Shown in pieces: positions 1-8,278 of a DNA stretch of 64,000 bases; position 1 is the first letter of the stretch; each line of letters begins with the position of its first letter. The position numbers and the translations under genes are program-made. The notes under the pieces were generated by a model that was given only the letters and a program-made list of their open reading frames with translations, searched no databases and was not told the origin of the DNA. Location of the stretch: positions 442,596-506,595 of the forward strand of contig NZ_VTUY01000004.1 of assembly GCF_008364765.1 (NCBI RefSeq). The letters run 5' to 3'. Origin of the DNA: Bacillus sp. CH30_1T. GTDB taxonomy: Bacteria > Bacillota > Bacilli > Bacillales > Bacillaceae_B.

Positions 1-216
1 GGGCTTCAAGGCGAACAAGGGCTTCAAGGCGAACAAGGGCTTCAAGGCGAACAAGGGCCTCAAGGGGAACAAGGGATTCAAGGGGAACAAGGGCCTCAAG
101 GCGAACAAGGGCCTCAAGGGGAACAAGGGCCTCAAGGCGAACAAGGGCCTCAAGGCGAACAAGGGTCTCAAGGGGAACAAGGGATTCAAGGGGAACAAGG
201 GCCTCAAGGTGAATCG
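1..216 (+). repeat. Tandem 18-bp collagen-triplet repeat, 12 copies visible
   Basis: Twelve head-to-tail 18-bp units each encode two Gly-X-X triplets (GxQGEQ). Variation is almost confined to the second codon (CTT, CCT, ATT, TCT) and to wobble bases. Near identity of the units points to recent expansion by slippage or recombination. The true copy number is unknown because the array continues past the left edge. Confidence 0.95.
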
Positions 217-729
217 GGCCCTCCAGGAGAGCGTGGAATTCAAGGTGTAAAAGGTCCTCGAGGGGAATGCACATGCAATAGTAAGTACTGTAATGTGTAT
301 AGAATTGGCGGAGATCTCATTATACCTGACCAACCTGTTTCTTTTAACCATACTGGTATCAGTTCTGCTGGGGACTTTATTCATTTGGGAACCTCGATAA
401 TCGTAGTGAACGAAGGAGACTACAAAATAAACTATAACATTGTATTTACTAGTGGTAAAACAGGATTTAGTAGAGGAGGAGCGTACGCATTATTCTTGAA
501 TGGTTCAATAGTAACATCCAGCAGGTATGGTAACCAACTAGGCATCTTTACAAGTGCTCCTGTGACCCTGGATTCCATTTTTCAAGTTAATGGAGAAGCG
601 ATTGTTACTATACCAGCAGGAGGAAAAGTAGAACTTAGAAATATTGGGCATACGGCAGATAACCTCATTGGTAATGTGGATAATACTCCAACTAATAGTG
701 CCGGATTAACAATGTTAAAGCTAAATTAA
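1..729 (+). CDS. Collagen-like exosporium protein, 3' part (5' end outside window)
   Basis: The frame is open from the first base to the TAA at 727-729, so the gene begins upstream of the window. Residues 1-72 are twelve Gly-X-X-Gly-X-X units, mostly [12 protein letters not shown] or GIQGEQ, followed by GPPGER-type triplets. A short Cys-containing linker (ECTCNSKYC) comes next, then about 145 residues rich in beta-type hydrophobic and glycine patterns ending TMLKLN. This layout, a collagen stalk plus a C-terminal TNF-like trimerising head, is that of BclA-type glycoproteins on Bacillus exosporium or spore surfaces. The Cys-rich linker could crosslink trimers. A GTG at 295 lies in frame but is internal. 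A strong terminator follows. Confidence 0.85.
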   Translation, partial: GLQGEQGLQGEQGLQGEQGPQGEQGIQGEQGPQGEQGPQGEQGPQGEQGPQGEQGSQGEQGIQGEQGPQGESGPPGERGIQGVKGPRGECTCNSKYCNVYRIGGDLIIPDQPVSFNHTGISSAGDFIHLGTSIIVVNEGDYKINYNIVFTSGKTGFSRGGAYALFLNGSIVTSSRYGNQLGIFTSAPVTLDSIFQVNGEAIVTIPAGGKVELRNIGHTADNLIGNVDNTPTNSAGLTMLKLN

Positions 730-753
730 TAAAAGGAAATAACTATCTAGAGG

Positions 754-789
754 GCGCAGACCGGATATGTGGAGGTCTGCGCTTTTTTT
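754..789 (+). terminator. Rho-independent terminator of the collagen-like gene
   Basis: GCGCAGACC (754-762) pairs with GGTCTGCGC (774-782), followed by a run of T. It lies 25 bp past the stop codon. Confidence 0.9.
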
Positions 790-987
790 ATACTGTTCCT
801 ATTACCTTATTACTATTTTCCAATTCTTGATTTACCTTACACAATAATGGATTGCTAATAAATTGACTGAGTGATGATCTTTCACTGGAATTGATACTTT
901 AAGCATAAATTAGAGATTGATAATAATGAGGACAATGTACAATAAATATTTTAAAGGGGGGAGATTCAATAGCCAGAGTACCAAGGG

Positions 988-1173
988 TTGTCCAAACATT
1001 GTAAATAACTACATAATGCATTTAATAAATAGTTGCCAAATACGATAGAAGGCTTGTATTTACACGGTTCCATCTAGTTGGAAGCGTATGTGAATAATTC
1101 CAGTGATATTGACTTTATCGCGGTTACCAGCCGCCGAATGACATCTAAGCATAGTTCACTCCTTGTTGGATAA
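988..1173 (+). pseudogene. Decayed nucleotidyltransferase (aminoglycoside adenylyltransferase type), N-terminal remnant
   Basis: In one frame the sequence reads LPNTIEGLYLHGSI, a TAG at 1075, then LEAYVNNSSDIDFIAVTSRR. The GS-x(n)-DIDF signature is the Mg-binding, nucleotide-binding core of the nucleotidyltransferase superfamily as in aminoglycoside adenylyltransferases. Several in-frame stops precede and interrupt it, and a TAA at 1171 ends it, so only about 60 codons of a protein of some 260 residues survive. The missing distal part suggests decay by deletion. No intact promoter or ribosome site is evident. Confidence 0.7.
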
Positions 1174-1676
1174 TACTTGAATTAAATATATTGAGCGATG
1201 CACAGTTGAAAACCTAAAGCAGCATCTTGACATACTTGTTCCATATACAAAATAGGATGAACATACAATGAAATTAGAAAGCAAAACAAAAAACTAAACA
1301 ATTCCATGATGGCAAATTCATTCAGCTATCACTTGACCGTGGGAGCTGCGATATAATGCACAATCTCTATGAAATAAAAATAGTAGAAAATAGAAAACCT
1401 GTTATAACAAGAGAAATTCATCCAATCCCATGATTTGGACTTCATTGTTGACGACGACTTCGAAGATTTATATGAACACGAACTCACGATTAATTGTATA
1501 ATAATTTCTTTGTGTTTAAAAATATGAAACAGACGTTTAATATTCAAATTGGACTCAGATATATGTATAAGGGAGAAGAGACTTTCTTATTTTATTGTAA
1601 GTGCTACGTTGTATAGTAATTCAAACTAATATGTGTTACCATTACTTCTTACAGCAAACAAAGGACGTGACCATTC
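1174..1676. other. Gene-poor AT-rich stretch with a possible second coding relic
   Basis: I see no intact gene. On the plus strand, 1308-1429 is open for about 40 codons (beginning DGKFIQLSLDRGSCDIMHN) and then stopped by TGA. It has a protein-like composition but no start or ribosome site, and may be further debris of the decayed gene next to it. A minus-strand frame over 1329-1547 looks like a chance frame. Confidence 0.4.
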
Positions 1677-2051
1677 ATGATAAAAATTGAAATCCCACAT
1701 GTGGATATTTCCATAACGGAACGTAAACAACCAAGAGACTCAGAAGAACCAAAGATCAAAAGCATCCAGGGCTTCATCGATCTTCACAAAATCCCAAGAG
1801 ATAAAGGCGGTATCATCTTATTTTACAACATCAACGACGAACTTCTCTTCGTTGGGAAAGCACGAAAACTAAGACAAAGAGTCAAGAAACATCTTGAAGA
1901 TACCGTTTCACCACTACGTAACCACAGAGGCGAAATCTACCGAATCGATGTGGCTATTGTAGAAGATGCAATGGATCGTGACATTTACGAAACATATATC
2001 ATCAATAAGCTCCAAGCGAAATATAACGTAGATAAAGTTTTCTATAAATAA
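1677..2051 (+). CDS. GIY-YIG nuclease-fold protein
   Basis: A 124-residue protein. Residues 44-50 (GGIILFY) and 57-61 (LFVGK) are the GIY and YIG elements of the GIY-YIG endonuclease fold, followed by the usual KLRQRVKKHL helix at 64-73 that carries the conserved arginine. The C-terminal half has IYETYIINKLQAKYN, where the catalytic glutamate helix is expected. An N-terminal extension of about 40 residues is of no recognised type. The family includes UvrC N-domains and small stand-alone proteins of unknown substrate in Bacillus. It is monocistronic with its own terminator. Confidence 0.85.
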   Translation: MIKIEIPHVDISITERKQPRDSEEPKIKSIQGFIDLHKIPRDKGGIILFYNINDELLFVGKARKLRQRVKKHLEDTVSPLRNHRGEIYRIDVAIVEDAMDRDIYETYIINKLQAKYNVDKVFYK

Positions 2052-2055
2052 TATC

Positions 2056-2097
2056 AAAAAGGAACCATTGTCACAAAATAGACGCTGGTTCCTTTTT
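2056..2097 (+). terminator. Rho-independent terminator after the GIY-YIG gene
   Basis: AAAAAGGAACCA (2056-2067) pairs with TGGTTCCTTTTT (2086-2097). A-runs and T-runs on both sides allow it to work in either direction, and the convergent gene ending at 2131 may use it too. Confidence 0.85.
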
Positions 2098-2130
2098 GGT
2101 TGAAAAGTGTATATCATCAGGTAGCAGTTT

Positions 2131-2568
2131 TCACCTAATCACAAATTCCGGATTCCATCTAACCAACAACACTTCTCGAACCCCATAATATGTCGTATTA
2201 GTGCGATCCGTCACTCCATAAGACACCGTACATCCATCATCCGACCAAGCGATGTTGATTGTTACTATGACAGAAGGTCTCTTCACTCCTGCAATTTCAA
2301 TATCCACTGACTGATTTAACTCAAAAATCGTCCGAAAACTAAGCTCTTCCCGCTGTATCGACGGCGGGGAAGGAGCATCTTCTATATTCACAAACTTCTT
2401 ATCTTGATTATGGATGTCATACGTAATAAATGAACTCCCAGGCTTTATCCAGTACGTAATTAGTGCCACACGTCCTGCTTTTAAGGGTGTCCCCTTAAAA
2501 GCTTCATGAAAAAGATCTTCATACTTAATGACTTCGTTCAGCTTAATGGGATTGATGGATCCGTTCAC
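2131..2568 (-). CDS. Hypothetical protein, 145 aa
   Basis: I do not recognise this protein. The GTG start at 2568 is supported by AAGGAGG seven to nine bases upstream. The protein has no signal peptide or membrane segment. It is rich in beta-prone stretches (GRVALITYWI, SVIVTINIAW, VREVLLVRW), and the centre has a proline-rich loop (DAPSPPSIQ). The balance suggests a small soluble beta-sandwich or barrel. It stands alone, convergent with the GIY-YIG gene. Confidence 0.7.
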   Translation of the reverse strand: MNGSINPIKLNEVIKYEDLFHEAFKGTPLKAGRVALITYWIKPGSSFITYDIHNQDKKFVNIEDAPSPPSIQREELSFRTIFELNQSVDIEIAGVKRPSVIVTINIAWSDDGCTVSYGVTDRTNTTYYGVREVLLVRWNPEFVIR

Positions 2569-2960
2569 AGAAGTACCTCCTTGGTATATGCCTATATATG
2601 GTCATAGTTATACATATTGGAGGTTGGGCTTCAATAGAACAGGTAGTTAACTGCAGGTAATGCTATAGAATTAGCCTATTAAGGGAAGGCGTCAGGGATA
2701 AGTTGTAATTGAGACGAGTATGAGACCAAGTGGGTATTATATCCTTACACAATAATAAGAAGACTCGTAAAAAACATATCTTCTAAAATAGGATATTGTT
2801 TTTTCCCGTACACCAATGATAAACCAAACATTCCTGATCTGATTGATTCAGAATTAAAGTGATACATTCGACTAAATAGATAGGTTATTGGAATGAGCGA
2901 TGTTTAAAATGGTATTATTAATTAAGTATTTAAAATATTTGAGAGTAGAAAGGGAAAATA
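2569..2960. other. Intergenic gap without a recognisable gene
   Basis: About 390 bp of AT-rich sequence between a minus-strand and a plus-strand gene, expected to hold both promoters. I see no conserved protein fragment. A weak imperfect inverted repeat around 2776-2805 ends in six T but is too poor to call a terminator. Confidence 0.5.
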
Positions 2961-3494
2961 ATGACTATTCATTTTTCAGAGGTAATCGAACCAAACCTTA
3001 TAATTGTTGAAGCTTTTAATCGTTGGGAAAACAATCCAGACTTAATTCCTTTAATTCGCCCAAATAAAAATAAGAAGGAGCTGGAAAAACGTTGCCAGAT
3101 GACTTTAGAAGATTTCAAAAACCGTTTGGACACCCACCACATTTATCTTATTTATACAGATGACAAGCTTGTGGGAGAAATGAATTACATGGTCGACCCA
3201 AGCCATCTTCACAAAAGAGCACCCGGAACCGCTTGGATAGGGATTACAATAGGTGAAGAGAATGGTCGTGGTAAGGGAATAGGTTTCAAGGCTATCCAAT
3301 ATTTAGAAGAAGAGATAAAAAGGAAAGGACTTACAAGAATTGAATTGGGTGTGTTCGAGTTTAATACCCACGCTTATAAGCTTTATCAACAGTTGGGGTA
3401 TCAAGAAATTGCTAGAATAGCTGACTTTACCTATTGGAATAATAAAATGTGGTCAGATATCAGGATGGAGAAGCATTTAGGAGAAAGAGCATGA
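2961..3494 (+). CDS. GNAT-family N-acetyltransferase
   Basis: A 177-residue GNAT domain. Motif A is at about residues 95-110 (ITIGEENGRGKGIGFKAI), with the acetyl-CoA pyrophosphate-binding R-G-K-G-I-G. Motif B follows as ELGVFEFNTHAYKLYQQLGYQE, with the NxxAxxLYxxxGF pattern. The substrate cannot be told; the length and layout resemble RimJ/RimL or aminoglycoside-type acetyltransferases. AGAAAGGGAAAATA precedes the ATG. It is single-gene, one of six GNAT domains in the window. Confidence 0.88.
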   Translation: MTIHFSEVIEPNLIIVEAFNRWENNPDLIPLIRPNKNKKELEKRCQMTLEDFKNRLDTHHIYLIYTDDKLVGEMNYMVDPSHLHKRAPGTAWIGITIGEENGRGKGIGFKAIQYLEEEIKRKGLTRIELGVFEFNTHAYKLYQQLGYQEIARIADFTYWNNKMWSDIRMEKHLGERA

Positions 3495-3591
3495 GAAGAT
3501 AAATTCTCTTAAATTACAAATAGTTGAACAGAAAAAGGCCGAAGTAAGATCAATCTTTCTCATTTCTTGATACATTATTGTAATAAATGTA

Positions 3592-3780
3592 ATGTTTATT
3601 CATTCTCATTCACACGCACTCCCCTCACTTATGGGTGGACTAGGTTATACAAAAGAAAGATTAAAGAATGTATTCCGTTCATTAGAACCTGTAGAAATTA
3701 GAAAGATGATTGATAAAGTTGATTCTGAAAACTTATTTGGCACTTCGGATTTATTGACTGGTCTTTTCCAAAAGAGGTAA
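3592..3780 (+). CDS. Possible small protein, 62 aa (doubtful)
   Basis: An ATG frame of 62 codons with a basic, helical C-terminal part (TKERLKNVFRSLEPVEIRKMIDKVDSE kept here only in part as TKERLKNVF and EIRKMIDKVD). The N-terminus is unusual, with alternating His and Ser. There is no purine-rich ribosome site before the ATG, so this may be the remaining end of a longer gene. I do not recognise a family. The strong palindromic terminator directly after it suggests that something on the plus strand was once transcribed here. Confidence 0.35.
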   Translation: MFIHSHSHALPSLMGGLGYTKERLKNVFRSLEPVEIRKMIDKVDSENLFGTSDLLTGLFQKR

Positions 3781-3810
3781 TCAAAAGAATGGAACTGCTA
3801 AAATTAACTA

Positions 3811-3858
3811 AAAAAGGGACGACATGATCACTAATTAGTGATCATGTCGTCCCTTTTT
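3811..3858. terminator. Perfect 48-bp palindrome, bidirectional terminator
   Basis: The 48 bases are an exact inverted repeat, centred on AATT at 3833-3836, with A5 at one end and T5 at the other. It serves citR on the minus strand, whose stop codon abuts it, and any plus-strand transcript from upstream. The stem is much longer than a terminator needs. Confidence 0.9.
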
Positions 3859-4736
3859 TACACCCTGAATCGAGACAAGAAACGCAAAAATTCCTTTTGT
3901 ACTTTATGTTGATATTTTGTAATGGCAAAGGTTTTTGCTTCTGGCATGGGAAAAGCTTTTGTTTCAACCTCTAAGAGTCTTCCTTCCAGCAGCTCTCTCC
4001 TGACTGTAGATGAGGGAAGATAGGAAACGCCAAGGCCTTCTGCGATGAATCGTTTCGTAATATGTGTTTGTGAAACCCTCATCATCCTAGTTTTTGGATA
4101 GAATTGCTTTATTGTATAACAAAGATCATCCCAATAAGCAGGGTGATTGTGGGTCAATAAGTAATTCGATGCTAATAACTCCTCTTCTTCCAAAGGTGGG
4201 GCTGATTCGAAATCCCGTCCATCATGAGGAGCCACTAAAATGACTTTATCTGAAAACAATAGAGTATGTTCAAGTTCAGGACTATAGCAAGGAAGGCAGG
4301 AAAGTCCAATGTCGACTCTTTCCTCTAAAACAGCCTTCTCAATTTCAGCAGATTCAATAATTTCAACCGAAATCTCAACCTGGGGATGAGTTTCTAAATA
4401 TTGTTTTAATACAAAAGGTAATACATTATCAGCAATCAAGGGGGATATAGCCATTTTAAGTGTTGTCGTATATCCCTGACTAAAGGATTGAAGATCAGAG
4501 ATTCCTTCTTCATAAATCTCGATCAATCTCTTAGCATGCTGTAAATAGGACCTTCCCGCTTCTGTCAGTTTGATTTTCTTCCCAACTCTCTCAAATAGGA
4601 TAACTCCCAGTTCCTTTTCAAGTTGTTTAATATGTACCGTAACGGTCGGCTGTGATATATATAATCGCTCAGCTGCTTTCCTGAAGTGATTGAATTCAGC
4701 TGCTGTAATAAACGTTTTCACCACATTCAAATCCAC
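3858..4736 (-). CDS. citR: LysR-type regulator CitR
   Basis: A LysR-family regulator with an N-terminal winged helix (FRKAAERLYISQPTVTVHIK, about residues 18-37 counted from the chosen start) and a periplasmic-binding-protein-like effector domain. Many stretches match B. subtilis CitR as I recall it (LAVSPLIAD-type, LLTHNHP.YWDDL, TQTHITKRFI.EGLGVS.LP). CitR represses the divergent citrate synthase gene citA, and that neighbour is present. I chose the GTG at 4736 because GGGTGGGAAAA precedes it and the family starts with a short DxxxLxTF segment. The upstream ATG at 4772 would add 12 residues not found in the family. Length is then 292 residues, as usual. Confidence 0.93.
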   Translation of the reverse strand: MDLNVVKTFITAAEFNHFRKAAERLYISQPTVTVHIKQLEKELGVILFERVGKKIKLTEAGRSYLQHAKRLIEIYEEGISDLQSFSQGYTTTLKMAISPLIADNVLPFVLKQYLETHPQVEISVEIIESAEIEKAVLEERVDIGLSCLPCYSPELEHTLLFSDKVILVAPHDGRDFESAPPLEEEELLASNYLLTHNHPAYWDDLCYTIKQFYPKTRMMRVSQTHITKRFIAEGLGVSYLPSSTVRRELLEGRLLEVETKAFPMPEAKTFAITKYQHKVQKEFLRFLSRFRV

Positions 4737-4775
4737 TTTTCCCACCCTATCCTTATTAATATATGTAATCAATTG

Positions 4776-4793
4776 AATTAAATATATTTAATT
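4776..4793. promoter_or_regulatory. Candidate CitR operator (18-bp palindrome)
   Basis: AATTAAATATATTTAATT is an exact 18-bp palindrome in the citR-citA intergenic region, 40 bp before citR and 59 bp before citA. LysR-type regulators bind dyads of the T-N11-A type in such divergent gaps. The site is very AT-rich, so chance is possible. Confidence 0.5.
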
Positions 4794-4851
4794 TTCTTAA
4801 TTATAAATTCATTATACAATAATTGTAATAAAGGAAAAGGGGATGAAACGA

Positions 4852-5937
4852 ATGTTTAGTGAAGGATTGAAAGGAATTATAGCAGCACAAACAACAATCA
4901 GTCATATTGATGGAAAGGAGGGTGTGCTCATCTATAGAGGATATGAAATCGGGGAACTTAAGGATCTGTCATTTGAAGAAGCTGCTTTCTTATTATGGTA
5001 TGGGCATCTTCCAACAAAGGAGGATGCAGTGGTTATCAAAAAGAAACTGAGTACTAATCGATTCCTGACGCCTGTAATGAAGGACATCCTTCATTCTCTA
5101 CCAGAAGGAATGGACATGATGAGTGTATTAAGAACCGTTATCTCCTCTGAGGGAGGACCAGAATACAATTGGAGACCAACAATTGAACAGGCAATGAGGT
5201 TAACGGCCGTTATTCCTTCTATTATTGCCTACCGATTCAATATGATATTAGAAAAACCTGCAGTTGATCCGAATACACAGCTGAACCATGTGGAAAATTA
5301 TCTCTATATGTTAACCGGAAAGATTCCGTCAAAGGCAGTTGCGGATGCATTGGAATCATATATGGTCCTAACACTTGAGCATGGGATGAATGCTTCTGCT
5401 TTCTCTGCAAGAGTTACGGCCTCAACGGAATCCGATCTGGTTTCTGCCGTCACTGCAGCCATAGGGACAATGAAAGGTCCACTTCACGGAGGAGCACCAT
5501 CCGGAGTCATTGATTTACTGAACGAAATAGGTACAGCTGAAAAAGCCGAAAGTATCATCAGAAGAAAATTGCTGAATGGGGATAAGTTGATGGGGTTTGG
5601 CCATCGGGTGTATAAGACTCATGACCCCAGAGCCATCACTTTAAGAAATACCCTGTTAGAAAATAAGGGGGGAGATCAGTCTTTGGATCTTGCACTTTAT
5701 GTGGAGAAGAAGGCGATTGAACTTTTAGCTGAAATTAAGCCGGGGAGATCGTTATACACAAATGTAGAGTTTTATGCAGCTGCCATTATGAAATCGATCA
5801 ATCTTCAATCAGATCTCTTCACACCGACATTTACAGCCAGTCGAATTGTTGGATGGACGGCACATGTAATGGAGCAGGCTGAAAACAATACAATATACAG
5901 ACCTCAGTCAGAATATATAGGAAATCGAAACAGCTAA
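4852..5937 (+). CDS. citA: Citrate synthase CitA
   Basis: A type I bacterial citrate synthase condensing acetyl-CoA and oxaloacetate to citrate. The two active-site histidines lie in GPLHGGAPS and MGFGHRVYKTHDPR, and the substrate-binding FTPTFTASRIVGW is near the C-terminus. The usual catalytic aspartate motif NVDFY reads NVEFY, a conservative Asp-to-Glu change that, as I recall, B. subtilis CitA also carries, unlike the major enzyme CitZ. Start: the ATG at 4852 has AAGGGG at a proper eight- to nine-base spacing, whereas the ATG at 4843 overlaps that site. Length is then 361 residues, normal for the family. The divergent neighbour is citR. Confidence 0.93.
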   Translation: MFSEGLKGIIAAQTTISHIDGKEGVLIYRGYEIGELKDLSFEEAAFLLWYGHLPTKEDAVVIKKKLSTNRFLTPVMKDILHSLPEGMDMMSVLRTVISSEGGPEYNWRPTIEQAMRLTAVIPSIIAYRFNMILEKPAVDPNTQLNHVENYLYMLTGKIPSKAVADALESYMVLTLEHGMNASAFSARVTASTESDLVSAVTAAIGTMKGPLHGGAPSGVIDLLNEIGTAEKAESIIRRKLLNGDKLMGFGHRVYKTHDPRAITLRNTLLENKGGDQSLDLALYVEKKAIELLAEIKPGRSLYTNVEFYAAAIMKSINLQSDLFTPTFTASRIVGWTAHVMEQAENNTIYRPQSEYIGNRNS

Positions 5938-6008
5938 TGATCCTACATGTTTACATTTAACCGGTTTGGTTTCGAAGTGCAAAATTACAAATAGAATATT
6001 AAATAACA

Positions 6009-6031
6009 TTGGTTTTACCAACCAGATTGGT
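6009..6031. promoter_or_regulatory. GntR/FadR-type operator-like dyad without an adjacent target
   Basis: TTGGT-TTT-ACCAA (6009-6021) overlaps ACCA-GAT-TGGT (6021-6031). The first fits the TnGTnnnACnA consensus of FadR-subfamily GntR regulators. It lies between the 3' ends of citA and a convergent membrane-protein gene, where an operator has no obvious job. Confidence 0.3.
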
Positions 6032-6061
6032 AAAGTAAAACACATTATAATTAGCATAGAA

Positions 6062-6101
6062 AAACGCTCCGAGTTGAAAAAGCTCAGAGCGTATCTTTTT
6101 A
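6062..6101. terminator. Terminator between citA and the convergent membrane genes
   Basis: ACGCTC (6064-6069) and GAGCGT (6087-6092) form the outer stem, CGAG/CTC extend it, and T5 follows at 6096-6100. An A-run on the other side allows bidirectional use. Confidence 0.75.
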
Positions 6102-6145
6102 ATTCATATACAACCTAAGCACCCCTTTAAAACAAGAAGGACAAT

Positions 6146-6697
6146 TTAATTTTTTCTAGAGTTTCCCTCGATTTTATTTTTGATATATCTATGAAATTTA
6201 TTATAAAAAATTATATTTAAAATCATTACAGGGAAGTAAAATACTAAGGAATACCACGATTTCCACGTCTTATAAGTAAAGAGACTAAAGAATTCAACTC
6301 CTATCCATTCTAATCCATATAATATCCCTGCTCCCAATATAATATAGAGCAAGTTGCTAGGTTTATTTTTCGCATAATAATTCATTAGAATAAGAAGAGT
6401 AAACGGATAGACTATATTTTGCAATAATATATCCATTATCTCGCCACTATCGTGGTCTACTGTATCATAAAAATCATAAGGGTCCATTGCTAAGAAGTAA
6501 CATCCAACGGTTGTATATAAAAGGTTAAATAACAATATTCCTATAATCTCCGTATTTAAAAGAGTCTTATTTCTCTTATGTAGGAAAGAAAAAACTGAAA
6601 TGACTAAGATAGTAATAAATATGGTAAACCATTCATTTTCATCAAATTTTTTAGGCAATATCGGTTTTAATATCTCAAAAGTTTTCTCGAAGCCCAC
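6146..6697 (-). CDS. Polytopic membrane protein, CBO0543-like, second gene of pair
   Basis: A 183-residue protein with about five hydrophobic segments (FTIFITILVISVFSF, ILLFNLLYTTVGCYF, YPFTLLILMNYY, LLYIILGAGILYGLEW, YSLVFYFPVMILNIIFY). The GLEWIGVEFF segment near the end and the overall layout are those of CBO0543-like membrane proteins common in spore-forming Firmicutes, whose role is unknown. The GTG start shares its first base with the stop codon of the upstream gene (6697), so the two are translationally coupled. A GAGAGGG site precedes it. Confidence 0.75.
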   Translation of the reverse strand: MGFEKTFEILKPILPKKFDENEWFTIFITILVISVFSFLHKRNKTLLNTEIIGILLFNLLYTTVGCYFLAMDPYDFYDTVDHDSGEIMDILLQNIVYPFTLLILMNYYAKNKPSNLLYIILGAGILYGLEWIGVEFFSLFTYKTWKSWYSLVFYFPVMILNIIFYNKFHRYIKNKIEGNSRKN

Positions 6698-7191
6698 TAT
6701 ATTACCCTCTCTCTTTTCAATATACCGAAGAGAAATTCAGTGAAAAAAAGAGTAACCAATATAACAAACATCTCGAAAAACATATCTAATGATGGGTACC
6801 AGCTTATACTGTCTGACCGTAAGACTCCAATAAATAAAAATGTTTTTTCGACTATAATTCCAAACAATATCCAAGAGAACGTAGCTAGTAATTTCTTACA
6901 TAATGTAACTTTAGAACGATATACTGCCATTAACCATAAGAGGCCAACTGCAAACACAACTCCATAATGTAGTCGTATAGTCCAAAACGGAAAATGCTCT
7001 GTGACAACAGTTATTCTGTCATATGGGGAGGAAAGTGTATAAAACAGATTTTGACAAAAATAGGAGGTGAACATAAATAGCATAAAAATTTCTATTTTAG
7101 TGAACCACTTTTTTAATAAAGGAAGTGTCAAGATAAGAAATCCTGAAATGACAAGTAGTATAAAGAAGGTAGTTGCTAACATTATTTTCAA
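6697..7191 (-). CDS. Polytopic membrane protein, first gene of pair
   Basis: A 164-residue protein with five predicted membrane spans and few charged residues. It resembles its downstream partner in size and layout: a central conserved loop after the second span (SSPYDRI here, MDPYDFYD there) and a GIIVEKTFLFIGV segment parallel to the partner's YGLEWIGVEFF. The pair therefore probably arose by duplication and may act as a heteromer. Function is unknown; CBO0543-like annotation is likely. An AGGAGTT-type site precedes the ATG. Confidence 0.7.
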   Translation of the reverse strand: MKIMLATTFFILLVISGFLILTLPLLKKWFTKIEIFMLFMFTSYFCQNLFYTLSSPYDRITVVTEHFPFWTIRLHYGVVFAVGLLWLMAVYRSKVTLCKKLLATFSWILFGIIVEKTFLFIGVLRSDSISWYPSLDMFFEMFVILVTLFFTEFLFGILKRERVI

Positions 7192-7501
7192 AAACTCCTA
7201 ACTTTTTTATTACTCTTTTTAGAATACTCTTAACTTGTCCAAATTATTTTTTCTTTATTAAGCTATTCTGTTCCTTTAGCTTAAAAAGGAACAGCGATTC
7301 TCTTTTAAAGTATCGCACCCTATAGGAAGCTATTTATTTTACATGATGAAAATCATAATCATGTTAATAATTATGATAGTTATAATTAAGCCCAGTAAAC
7401 TTTTTAAAAGTAATACTCATAGCACCATTTTGAACTCGAAAACCGAACCCGTTAGTTTACATTTTCGAAAAGAGCCTTTCAATATGAACATAGTTCTATA
7501 C
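7192..7501. other. Intergenic gap with an inverted repeat
   Basis: No gene seen. CTGTTCCTTT (7268-7277) and AAAGGAACAG (7285-7294) form a 10-bp stem with a seven-base loop. It is not followed by a T-run on either strand, so I read it as a possible operator for the membrane-protein pair that starts 77 bp away. A short plus-strand frame at 7343-7567 overlaps the next gene and looks spurious. Confidence 0.4.
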
Positions 7502-8008
7502 CTAGAAGTTCAGTCCGTACTTTTTCAGTTCTTCTGTATCATTTGGCAATGTCACATATCCTTCTAATTGCATATCAAGTTTTTCCAGCAGTTTAGATGA
7601 GGATTCATTGTCCTTCGTCGTAATTGCTACAACACGTTTTATTCCTATGTCCTTTGCAAGATCCAACGTAGCTCGTGCTGCTTCATATGCATACCCTTGA
7701 GATTGATGGTCAGAGAGAATCGCAAAGCCGATATCTACATCTTCAAGTCCTTCACGCTTAATCAATCCACATAATCCAATCGGAGCATGATCCTCCTTAC
7801 GTTCTGTTAAGTACAAACCGAATCCTTCCCGTTCATACATTGCCCTCGGAACGTTCATGATATAGCCCTTTGCATCATCGATTGTACGAATTCCTTTGTC
7901 ACCTATGTACTGTAGCCATCCAGGTTCATTTAATAGTTTCATAATAAATCCTGCGTCAGTTTCCTCAACCAATCTCAATACGAGTCGTGATGTTTCTGTT
8001 ACCTTCAT
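7502..8008 (-). CDS. GNAT-family acetyltransferase, RimJ/RimL type
   Basis: A protein of 168 residues opening with KVTETSRLVLRLVEETD, the typical start of RimJ/RimL-like N-acetyltransferases (TxRLxLR). Motif A is DIGFAILSDHQSQGYAYEAARATLDLA, with Q-S-Q-G-Y-A binding acetyl-CoA. It ends with SSKLLEKLDMQLEGYV. The ATG at 8008 is preferred to the GTG at 8017 because the GAGGTG ribosome site overlaps the latter and is six bases from the former. The substrate is unknown (protein N-terminus or small amine). Confidence 0.88.
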   Translation of the reverse strand: MKVTETSRLVLRLVEETDAGFIMKLLNEPGWLQYIGDKGIRTIDDAKGYIMNVPRAMYEREGFGLYLTERKEDHAPIGLCGLIKREGLEDVDIGFAILSDHQSQGYAYEAARATLDLAKDIGIKRVVAITTKDNESSSKLLEKLDMQLEGYVTLPNDTEELKKYGLNF

Positions 8009-8278
8009 ATGGAACACCTCACTTTAATCATTCCATTATATTTTAACTCGAAACATAAAATAGGTGTATTTATTCTTTGTAATGAGCTGGGAAAAATAAA
8101 ATCAAATCGGGGAAACGATCATAAGCTATCTGCTATTCTTTCAGCTGAAAAGGTGCAGTGTTCCCACCACTGTCATCATTGCGAGACACACACCTGAAAA
8201 AAATCCAAGACTACTATTCAATTTTCTTCATGTTATAGTTTCTTTATATTAAATGAACATAATTGAGGTGTAATAATC

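Noticed and set aside
1-216. Short regular repeats that might suggest a CRISPR array
   Set aside because: The 18-bp units are directly adjacent with no spacers and encode Gly-X-X triplets in an open frame.
1329-1547. Minus-strand open frame of 72 codons
   Set aside because: No ribosome site and low-complexity Tyr/Ser/Lys composition; the region looks like decayed plus-strand sequence.
3811-3858. Long perfect palindrome as an operator or origin element
   Set aside because: A5 and T5 ends and its position next to the citR stop codon make a bidirectional terminator the simpler reading.
7343-7567. Plus-strand open frame of 74 codons
   Set aside because: No ribosome site, overlaps the 3' end of a real minus-strand acetyltransferase gene, and has low-complexity AT-rich codons.
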